Assembly: GCA_026785965.1 (NCBI GenBank)
Contig: JAJAYY010000086.1
Span: 1-7,848, forward strand
Direction of reading: 5' to 3'
Length of the DNA: 7,848 bases
Source: Sphingomonas bacterium
GTDB lineage: Bacteria > Pseudomonadota > Alphaproteobacteria > Sphingomonadales > Sphingomonadaceae
This document shows, piece by piece, positions 1 through 5,166 of this stretch; position 1 is the first letter of the stretch; every line of letters starts with the position of its first letter. Made by a program: the position numbers and the translations under genes. Below the pieces are notes generated by a model that was not told where the DNA came from, searched no databases, and saw only the letters and a list, made by a program, of their open reading frames with translations.

Positions 1-811
1 AGCCCGGGAACACCGCCGAATTGATCTTCTTGGCGATGGCCTCGTCATCGGTCAGCACCATCCCGCCGCGCGGGCCGCGCAGCGTCTTGTGGGTGGTGGT
101 GGTGACGACATGAGCATGGCCGAACGGGGTTGGATGCTCGCCCGCCGCGACGAGGCCACTGAAGTGCGCCATATCGACCATGAAGGTCGCCCCGACTTCA
201 TCGGCAATCGCGCGGAACTTGGCGAAATCGATGTGCCGCGGATAGGCCGACCCACCCGCGATGATCAATGTCGGGCGGTGCTCTTTCGCGAGACGCTCGA
301 CCTGCTCGAAGTCGATCAAATCATCGTCGCGGCGCACGCCATATTGGACCGCGTTGAACCATTTGCCCGACATCGCCGGCTTGGCGCCGTGGGTCAGATG
401 CCCGCCGGCGTCGAGGCTCATTCCCAGGATCGTGTCGCCGGGCTTGGTCAGCGCGAGCATTACCGCGCCATTGGCCTGCGCGCCGCTGTGCGGCTGGACG
501 TTGGCGAAGCCGCAATTGAACAATTGCTTGGCGCGGTCGATCGCGAGCTGCTCGACTGCGTCCGACGGGCCGCAGCCCTGATAATAGCGCCGCCCCGGAT
601 AGCCCTCGGCATATTTGTTGGTCAGCACCGATCCCTGCGCTTCGAGCACCGCCTTCGAAACGATATTCTCGCTCGCGATGAGCTCGATCTGGGTCTGCTC
701 GCGGACCAGTTCGTCGTGGATCGCGGCGGCGACCTTGGGGTCGGCGTGGGCGAGCGACTGGGTGAAAAATCCGAGCGGCTGGACGTCGGTCAGTTCGGGG
801 GCGGTGGCCAT
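1..811 (-). CDS. glyA: Serine hydroxymethyltransferase, C-terminus cut off by window edge
   Basis: This cytoplasmic PLP enzyme interconverts serine plus tetrahydrofolate with glycine plus 5,10-methylenetetrahydrofolate, feeding one-carbon metabolism and glycine supply. The first 270 residues are present. The N-terminus is followed by the family block IELIASEN (42-49), [11 protein letters not shown] (67-77), the PLP-contacting VDMAHFSG (212-219, Asp213 and His216) and the Schiff-base block [14 protein letters not shown] with Lys242, which corresponds to E. coli Lys229. The family is usually about 415-435 residues, so roughly 150-165 residues lie beyond position 1. The ATG at 809-811 lies 3 bases after the rpiB stop, and an AGGA at 822-825 inside the end of rpiB sits 10 bases upstream, which suggests translational coupling. 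It is the last visible gene of the murI-hemA-rpiB-glyA run. Identity is clear from motifs; the missing end cannot be judged. Confidence 0.97.
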   Translation of the reverse strand, partial: MATAPELTDVQPLGFFTQSLAHADPKVAAAIHDELVREQTQIELIASENIVSKAVLEAQGSVLTNKYAEGYPGRRYYQGCGPSDAVEQLAIDRAKQLFNCGFANVQPHSGAQANGAVMLALTKPGDTILGMSLDAGGHLTHGAKPAMSGKWFNAVQYGVRRDDDLIDFEQVERLAKEHRPTLIIAGGSAYPRHIDFAKFRAIADEVGATFMVDMAHFSGLVAAGEHPTPFGHAHVVTTTTHKTLRGPRGGMVLTDDEAIAKKINSAVFPG

Positions 812-814
812 CGC

Positions 815-1258
815 TTAGCAGTCCTGGTTGAGGTGGCTGAGTTGGTCGACGCGGCGCTGGTGGCGCCCGCCTTCGAAGTCGGTCGACAGGAACGCGGTGA
901 CGCACGCCTTGGCCATGTCGATCCCGATCAGTCGCGCGCCCAAGGCAATCGCATTGGCGTCATTATGGGTCCGCGCGAGGCTCGCCGACAGCGGTTCGTT
1001 GACCTGGGCGCAACGGCACGCCGGATTGCGATTGGCGGCGATCGCGATCCCGATCCCCGACCCGCACACGGCAATTCCCCTTGTCGCTTCGCCCGCCTCG
1101 AGCGAGCGCGCCAGCCGCGCGCCAAAATCGGGATAATCGACGCTTTCGGGTCCGTTGGTGCCAAGATCGAGGACCTCATGTCCGGCCTCGCGCAGCCACG
1201 CGGCGAGCGCCTCCTTGAGCTCATAACCGGCGTGATCGGCGGAAAGGGAAATGCGCAT
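815..1258 (-). CDS. rpiB: Ribose-5-phosphate isomerase B (RpiB/LacAB family)
   Basis: The enzyme interconverts ribose 5-phosphate and ribulose 5-phosphate in the non-oxidative pentose phosphate pathway, in the cytoplasm. The 147-residue protein has the usual family length. It shows the N-terminal SADHAG motif (Asp8, His9), the GTNGPESVDYPDF stretch (33-45), CGSGIGIAIAANR (65-77) with the catalytic base Cys65, and RTHNDANAIALGAR (96-109) with His98 in the phosphate-binding, ring-opening position. The C-terminus FEGGRHQRRV is typical of the family. Start: ATG at 1256-1258 preceded by AGAGG (1265-1269 on the complementary strand) 6 bases away. It ends TAA, 3 bases before glyA, and starts 39 bases after the hemA stop. 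RpiB next to GlyA is, as I recall, a common alphaproteobacterial arrangement. A related sugar-phosphate isomerase (LacA/LacB type) is the only alternative and is less likely in this context. Confidence 0.96.
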   Translation of the reverse strand: MRISLSADHAGYELKEALAAWLREAGHEVLDLGTNGPESVDYPDFGARLARSLEAGEATRGIAVCGSGIGIAIAANRNPACRCAQVNEPLSASLARTHNDANAIALGARLIGIDMAKACVTAFLSTDFEGGRHQRRVDQLSHLNQDC

Positions 1259-1297
1259 CGCCAGCCTCTAGTCCAAGCCCGCCAGATTCGCCAGCCT
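1258..1297. repeat. 10-base direct repeat at both ends of the hemA-rpiB spacer
   Basis: The sequence TCGCCAGCCT occurs at 1258-1267 and again at 1288-1297 (plus strand), exactly 30 bases apart, with a partial copy CGCCAG at 1280-1285. Read on the coding (minus) strand, one copy directly follows the hemA TGA and the other carries part of the rpiB ribosome binding site up to the first base of its ATG. The repeat is directly visible; any function, or origin by local duplication, is inference. Confidence 0.8.
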
Positions 1298-2512
1298 TCA
1301 GGCGGCCTGGTTGAGCGCGAGCCGGTCCCAGATTTCGACCAGGGCCCCGGTCAATTCGTCCATCATCGCTTCGCTGTGGTTGGGGCCAGGCGTGAAGCGC
1401 AACCGTTCGGTGCCGCGCGGGACGGTCGGATAGTTGATCGGCTGAACGTACAGGCCATATTCGGCGAGCAAGATATCGCTGATCCGCTTGGCCTCGATCG
1501 GGCAGCCGACCTGCAACGGCACGATGTGCGTGACGCTGTCCATCACCGGCAGCCCGGCGTCGCGGAATTTGACCTTGAGCAGCGCCGCGCCGGCCTGCTG
1601 CGCGGCGCGTTCCACGCCCGACGCCTTGAGGTGCCGCACGGAGGCAAGCGCGCCCGCGACCAGCACCGGAGACAGGCTGGTGGTGAAGATGAACCCCGGC
1701 GCATAGCTGCGGATGCAATCGATGATATCGGTGTCGGCCGCAATATAGCCGCCCATCACGCCAAACGCCTTGCCCAGCGTGCCTTCGATGATCGTCACCC
1801 GGTCGGCGAGTCCATCGCGCTCCGAAATGCCGCCGCCGCGCGCGCCATACATGCCGACGGCATGGACTTCGTCGAGATAGGTCAGCGCGCCATAGCGGTC
1901 GGCGAGGTCGCAGATCGCGCCGATCGGGGCGATGTCGCCGTCCATCGAATAGACGCTTTCGAACGCGATCAGCTTGGGCGCTTCGGGGTCCTCGTCGCGC
2001 AGCAATTGCTCGAGATGCTCGAGGTCGTTGTGACGAAACACGCGTTTCTCGCAGCCCGACGAGCGGATTCCCGCGATCATCGAGGCATGGTTCAACTCAT
2101 CCGAGAAAATCACGCAGCCGGGGAGCAATTTGCCGAGTGTCGATAGCGCCGCCTCGTTCGAAACATAGCCCGAGGTGAACAATAAAGCGCCCTGCTTGCC
2201 GTGCAGATCGGCGAGCTCGAGCTCAAGATCGACATGGTAATGGGTGTTGCCGCCGATGTTGCGCGTTCCGCCCGATCCGGCGCCGACGTCGTGGAGCGCG
2301 TCCTCCATCGCCGCAACCACCGCGGGATGCTGGCCCATCGCCAGATAATCGTTCGAGCACCATACGGTGATCGGCTTGGGCCCATTGTGTCCGGCGAAGC
2401 AGCGCGCGTTGGGGTAATTGCCCTTGGTGCGCAGGATATCGATGAAGACGCGGTAGCGCCCCTCGTCGTGGAGGCGCTCGATCGCCGCCTTGAAGATTCG
2501 ATCGTAATCCAA
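1298..2512 (-). CDS. hemA: 5-Aminolevulinate synthase (C4 pathway)
   Basis: This cytoplasmic PLP enzyme of the alpha-oxoamine synthase family condenses glycine and succinyl-CoA to 5-aminolevulinate, the first step of heme synthesis in alphaproteobacteria. The 404 residues match the family length. Visible landmarks are Arg21 (GRYRVFID) and Thr83 (SGGTRN), which contact succinyl-CoA in the Rhodobacter enzyme, Asn54 (CSNDYL), NHASMI with His142 stacking on [11 protein letters not shown] with Asp214 and His217, EGTLGKAFG with Schiff-base Lys248, and [20 protein letters not shown] with carboxylate-binding Arg372 (Rhodobacter Arg374). The start is TTG (2510-2512): an in-frame stop at 2528-2530 leaves no ATG or GTG upstream, a GAAGGGA lies 6 bases before the TTG, and the MDYD opening matches the family. 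CoA specificity separates it from KBL and BioF, and the Thr83 and Arg21 pattern supports ALAS. It lies 54 bases after murI. I see no obvious N-terminal heme-regulatory CP motif. Confidence 0.97.
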   Translation of the reverse strand: MDYDRIFKAAIERLHDEGRYRVFIDILRTKGNYPNARCFAGHNGPKPITVWCSNDYLAMGQHPAVVAAMEDALHDVGAGSGGTRNIGGNTHYHVDLELELADLHGKQGALLFTSGYVSNEAALSTLGKLLPGCVIFSDELNHASMIAGIRSSGCEKRVFRHNDLEHLEQLLRDEDPEAPKLIAFESVYSMDGDIAPIGAICDLADRYGALTYLDEVHAVGMYGARGGGISERDGLADRVTIIEGTLGKAFGVMGGYIAADTDIIDCIRSYAPGFIFTTSLSPVLVAGALASVRHLKASGVERAAQQAGAALLKVKFRDAGLPVMDSVTHIVPLQVGCPIEAKRISDILLAEYGLYVQPINYPTVPRGTERLRFTPGPNHSEAMMDELTGALVEIWDRLALNQAA

Positions 2513-2518
2513 CCGCGG

Positions 2519-2525
2519 TCCCTTC
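2519..2525 (-). promoter_or_regulatory. Ribosome binding site deciding the hemA TTG start
   Basis: GAAGGGA on the minus strand lies 6 bases upstream of the TTG at 2510-2512. The in-frame stop at 2528-2530 rules out any longer form, so this site and the TTG together define the start. Confidence 0.65.
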
Positions 2526-2566
2526 GCTCAAGCGCCCTTTACCGAGGCTGCGGGAGGATTTCCACC

Positions 2567-3355
2567 CTAAAGCGCGCGAATCTCTTCGAGCCCGAAGCGA
2601 ACCAGCGCGCTGGCCGGCGGCGCGCGTTGCGGAGCAGTGAAGACGGCAATGCCTGGCGGCGGTGAGGCTGGCCATGGCTGGCCCGCCGTCAGCTGGGCGA
2701 TCCGACGAGCAATTCCCGGACCGCCATCGACCAGCGCTACGCCCGGCCATGCCGCCGCGATGACGTCGGCCAGGAGCGGGAAATGGGTGCAAGCGAGGAC
2801 GATCACGTCGATCTGATCCCCCTGCGGCGCTTCGCGCATTGGCCGCAGCGCGGCGCGCACTGCGTCGACGCTGACGGGCGCACCGTAGAACTTCGCTTCG
2901 GCAAGCTCGACGAGCTCCGAACTGCCGTGACGAATGACCAGGCAATCGGCGGCGAAGCGCGCGGCGAGATCGTCGACATAGGGCTGGCGAACCGTCGCCT
3001 CGGTGCCGAGCACCCCGATCACGCGGGTCTTGCTGAGTTCGGCGGCGGGCTTGATCGCGGGCACCGTGCCGACCACCGGTATGTCGAGCGCGGTACGGAC
3101 ATGGTCGAGCGCGATCGTCGAAGCAGTGTTGCACGCGATCACTGCCAGCCGCGGCTTGTAGCGTTCGACCAGTCGCCCAATCAGCGCCGGGACGCGCGCC
3201 GCAATTTCGGCCTCGGAGCGGGTTCCGTAAGGGAAGGCCGCATTGTCGGCGGCATAGATGATCGGCGCATAGGGCAATAGCGCACGCGTCGGCGCGAGCA
3301 CCGACAGTCCGCCGACTCCCGAATCGAACAATAGCAGGGGTGCGGCGGGATCCAT
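2567..3355 (-). CDS. murI: Glutamate racemase
   Basis: The cytoplasmic, cofactor-independent enzyme converts L- to D-glutamate for peptidoglycan stem peptides. The 262 residues are typical. Motifs in order are LLLFDSGVGGLSVL (7-20, with Asp11 and Ser12), YAADNAAFPYG (34-44), AVIACNTAST (71-80) with catalytic Cys75, GVLGTEATVRQPYV (114-127), and VIVLACTHFPLL (184-195) with the second catalytic Cys189 and His191. There is no N-terminal extension like that of the UDP-MurNAc-Ala-activated E. coli enzyme, so that mode of regulation is unlikely (inference). The ATG at 3353-3355 is close to the conserved fold start, with no clear Shine-Dalgarno in front. It is the first gene of the leftward run and diverges from plsY across 75 bases. 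Aspartate racemase shares the fold, but the ACNTAS and ACTHFP pair with this spacing fits glutamate racemase. Confidence 0.96.
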   Translation of the reverse strand: MDPAAPLLLFDSGVGGLSVLAPTRALLPYAPIIYAADNAAFPYGTRSEAEIAARVPALIGRLVERYKPRLAVIACNTASTIALDHVRTALDIPVVGTVPAIKPAAELSKTRVIGVLGTEATVRQPYVDDLAARFAADCLVIRHGSSELVELAEAKFYGAPVSVDAVRAALRPMREAPQGDQIDVIVLACTHFPLLADVIAAAWPGVALVDGGPGIARRIAQLTAGQPWPASPPPGIAVFTAPQRAPPASALVRFGLEEIRAL

Positions 3356-3430
3356 CGCGCGATCGCTAGGCCGGAAGTGGCGCCAGGCGCAACATTGCGG
3401 CGTGCGTGCGATCTGCTACCAATTCGTCGC
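3356..3430. promoter_or_regulatory. Divergent intergenic region between murI and plsY, presumed promoters
   Basis: These 75 bases separate two divergently read gene runs, so both promoters probably lie here or in the gene starts; this is inferred from arrangement. Neither start codon has a clear Shine-Dalgarno sequence. Two 8-base palindromes are visible, GCGATCGC (3359-3366) and TGGCGCCA (3378-3385), both of which could be chance in such GC-rich DNA. A rightward TTGCGG (3395-3400), 16 bases, TACCAA (3417-3422) is a poor match to a sigma-70 promoter, and the best leftward candidate is weaker still. Confidence 0.4.
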
Positions 3431-4021
3431 ATGATCGCCGATCCCTACCTCGCGCTGCTGATGGGCTATCTGCTCGGAGCGATCCCGTTCGGGCTGCTGC
3501 TGACCCGGTTCGCCGGCAAGGGCGATCTGCGGTCGATCGGATCGGGCAACATCGGCGCGACCAACGTGCTTCGCACTGGATCGAAGGGTCTCGCTGCGCT
3601 GACCTTGCTGCTCGACGCCGCCAAGGGCGCGGCGGCGGTGATCATTGCCCAGCAAGTCTGGCCTGACGCGGTGCGCTTCGCCGCGGCCGGTGCGCTGGTC
3701 GGCCATCTCTATCCGCTGTGGCTCAAGTTTCGCGGCGGCAAGGGGGTCGCGACCTTGCTCGGCATCCTTATCCCGTTGTTCCCGCTCGCCGCGGCAATCT
3801 ACGCCGCTTTGTGGGTCGGGGTGCTGATCGCGGTGCGCATTTCGTCGGTCGCAGGGATGGTCGCGGCGGCAAGCGTCCCGCTGTCGGTGGCGATCGCCGG
3901 GGAGCGCGCCTTATTCCCGCTGTTGCTCAGTTTCGCGCTGCTGGTGGTGTGGAAGCATCGCGAAAACGTCCAGCGGCTCAAGAACGGCACCGAACCGCGT
4001 GTCGGCCGCCGGGCGGCGTGA
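3431..4021 (+). CDS. plsY: Acyl-phosphate:glycerol-3-phosphate acyltransferase PlsY
   Basis: This inner-membrane enzyme transfers the acyl group from acyl-phosphate to position 1 of glycerol 3-phosphate, giving lysophosphatidic acid and starting phospholipid synthesis; it works with PlsX, which is not in this window. The 196-residue protein is highly hydrophobic, with segments near 5-25, 54-74, 82-98, 108-136, 138-156 and 160-175. The three family motifs are present: RSIGSGNIGATNVLR (34-48), GHLYPLWLKFRGGKGVAT (91-108, glycine-rich phosphate loop) and KHRENVQRL (175-183). I chose ATG 3431 because it puts the first membrane helix at the N-terminus as in the family. An in-frame GTG at 3377 would add 18 residues of Arg-rich, non-family sequence. 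There is no strong ribosome binding site before either start. Its TGA overlaps the dprA GTG by 4 bases. Confidence 0.95.
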   Translation: MIADPYLALLMGYLLGAIPFGLLLTRFAGKGDLRSIGSGNIGATNVLRTGSKGLAALTLLLDAAKGAAAVIIAQQVWPDAVRFAAAGALVGHLYPLWLKFRGGKGVATLLGILIPLFPLAAAIYAALWVGVLIAVRISSVAGMVAAASVPLSVAIAGERALFPLLLSFALLVVWKHRENVQRLKNGTEPRVGRRAA

Positions 4022-5103
4022 TCGACGACCTGCTTGATCGGCTGCGGCTGATCCGCACGCCCGGCATCGGTCCGATCGCGTTTCGCCAATTATTGCTTCG
4101 CTTCGGCACAGCGGGTGAAGCGCTCGCCGCGATCCCCGACCTCGCCCGGCGCGGGGGAGGGCGGACCCCGGCGATCCATTCCAAAGCTGCCGCCGAGGAG
4201 GAGATCGCGCGGGTCGAAGCGCTGGGCGCGCGTTTTCTGGCAATCGGGCAGGGGCTCTATCCGCGGGCGCTGGCGGAAATCGAAAACGCCCCGCCTCTGA
4301 TCACGGTGATCGGCGACCAGGCGTTGCTCGGGCGTCCGATGGTGGCGATCGTCGGCGCGCGCAATGCCTCGGCGGCGGCGTGCCGTTTCGCTCGTGAGCT
4401 GGCGCATGGCCTGGGCCGCGAAGGCGTCAGCATCGTGTCGGGCCTGGCACGCGGGATCGACAGCGCGGCGCATGACGGTTCGCTCGACAGCGGGACGATC
4501 GGGGTGATCGCGGGCGGGATCGACGTCGCTTATCCCCCCGAAAACGCCGCCCGCCAGGCCGACATTGCGGCGCGCGGCCTGCTGATCGCCGAAATGCCGC
4601 CGGGCACCGAGCCGCGCGCCCGCCACTTTCCGTATCGCAACCGGATCATCGCCGGACTTGGCTCGGGAACGGTGGTGGTCGAAGCCGCGCCGCGCTCGGG
4701 CTCGCTGATCACCGCGCGGCTGGCGGCGGAGGCGGGGCGCGAAGTGATGGCGGTGCCGGGCTCGCCGCTCGATCCGCGGGCGCAAGGCTGCAACAGCCTG
4801 ATCCGCGATGGCGCGACGCTGATCCAGAATGTTGTCGACGTGATCGAAGCGCTCACGCCGATCGCCGGCCGCGTCGCCAGCCAGCGCGATCCGTTCGAGC
4901 ATGAGGCGCGATCGGACCCGGTGGAAGCCGAAGCCGACCTGCGCGATCGGATCGAGCAATTGCTCGGCCCGTCGGCAGTCGCGGTCGACGAGCTGGTGCG
5001 TCAGTCCGAAGCGCCGGCGGGCGCCGTCCAGCTCGTCCTGCTCGAGCTTGACCTCGCCGGTCGGCTCGATCGCCACGCCGGGGGCAAGGTCAGCCTGTGC
5101 TAG
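4018..5103 (+). CDS. dprA: DNA processing protein DprA (Smf)
   Basis: DprA binds incoming single-stranded DNA and loads RecA on it during natural transformation; it is also widespread in species not known to be competent. The 361 residues comprise a short N-terminal helical HhH/SAM-like part (TPGIGPIAFRQLLLRFG, 14-30), the Rossmann-like DNA-binding core and a C-terminal winged-helix part (about 305-361). Core motifs are MVAIVGARNAS (108-118), VSGLARGIDSAAH (140-152), IAGGIDVAYPPEN (164-176), FPYRNRIIAGL (204-214), RSGSLITARLAAE (226-238) and VPGSPLDPRAQGCN (246-259). The GTG at 4018-4020 overlaps the plsY stop as GTGA, implying translational coupling. The reading frame is open further upstream, but that part only shadows plsY and has no family resemblance. 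topA follows after 63 bases. The gene looks intact, with the usual GGKVSL-type ending. Confidence 0.95.
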   Translation: MIDDLLDRLRLIRTPGIGPIAFRQLLLRFGTAGEALAAIPDLARRGGGRTPAIHSKAAAEEEIARVEALGARFLAIGQGLYPRALAEIENAPPLITVIGDQALLGRPMVAIVGARNASAAACRFARELAHGLGREGVSIVSGLARGIDSAAHDGSLDSGTIGVIAGGIDVAYPPENAARQADIAARGLLIAEMPPGTEPRARHFPYRNRIIAGLGSGTVVVEAAPRSGSLITARLAAEAGREVMAVPGSPLDPRAQGCNSLIRDGATLIQNVVDVIEALTPIAGRVASQRDPFEHEARSDPVEAEADLRDRIEQLLGPSAVAVDELVRQSEAPAGAVQLVLLELDLAGRLDRHAGGKVSLC

Positions 5104-5109
5104 ACCTGC

Positions 5110-5139
5110 TTGACGGCCCGTTTCCCGGCTCGCCACCAT
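5110..5139 (+). promoter_or_regulatory. Possible weak promoter upstream of topA
   Basis: TTGACG (5110-5115) is a good -35 match, but the best -10 at a fair distance is CACCAT (5134-5139, 18-base spacer), which matches the consensus at only 3 of 6 positions. topA could equally be read from the plsY-dprA transcript. I see no terminator hairpin between dprA and topA. Confidence 0.22.
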
Positions 5140-5151
5140 ACGCGTACGTGT

Positions 5152-5157
5152 GAGGAG
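5152..5157 (+). promoter_or_regulatory. Strong Shine-Dalgarno site deciding the topA TTG start
   Basis: GAGGAG lies 9 bases before the TTG at 5167-5169. The alternative in-frame TTG at 5110 has no such site and would place this sequence inside the coding region, so the shorter form is preferred. Confidence 0.8.
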
Positions 5158-5166
5158 CCTGGAATT

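Noticed and set aside
89..2146. Open frame of 685 codons on the plus strand, antisense to glyA, rpiB and hemA
   Set aside because: It shadows three well-supported genes, its sequence is low in recognisable motifs, and the effect is the expected result of GC-rich codon use.
2223..3134. Minus-strand open frame of 303 codons spanning murI into hemA
   Set aside because: It is a shifted frame of murI and hemA with an Arg-rich translation; both genes are intact in their own frames.
3359..3366. GCGATCGC palindrome as a repeat family such as HIP1
   Set aside because: CGATCG-type words are common all through the coding sequence because of codon choice; I see no spacing or clustering that sets this one apart.
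3377..3430. GTG start giving plsY 18 extra residues
   Set aside because: The added residues are Arg-rich and not membrane-like, while ATG 3431 puts the first membrane helix at the N-terminus as in the family. I cannot fully exclude it, because neither start has a good ribosome binding site.
3718..4017. 100-codon upstream extension of dprA
   Set aside because: It is an open frame inside plsY with no DprA family similarity. The family start matches the GTG at 4018, which overlaps the plsY stop.
5110..5166. TTG start adding 19 residues to TopA
   Set aside because: There is no ribosome binding site before it, it would include the strong GAGGAG site in the coding region, and the family begins at the next TTG.
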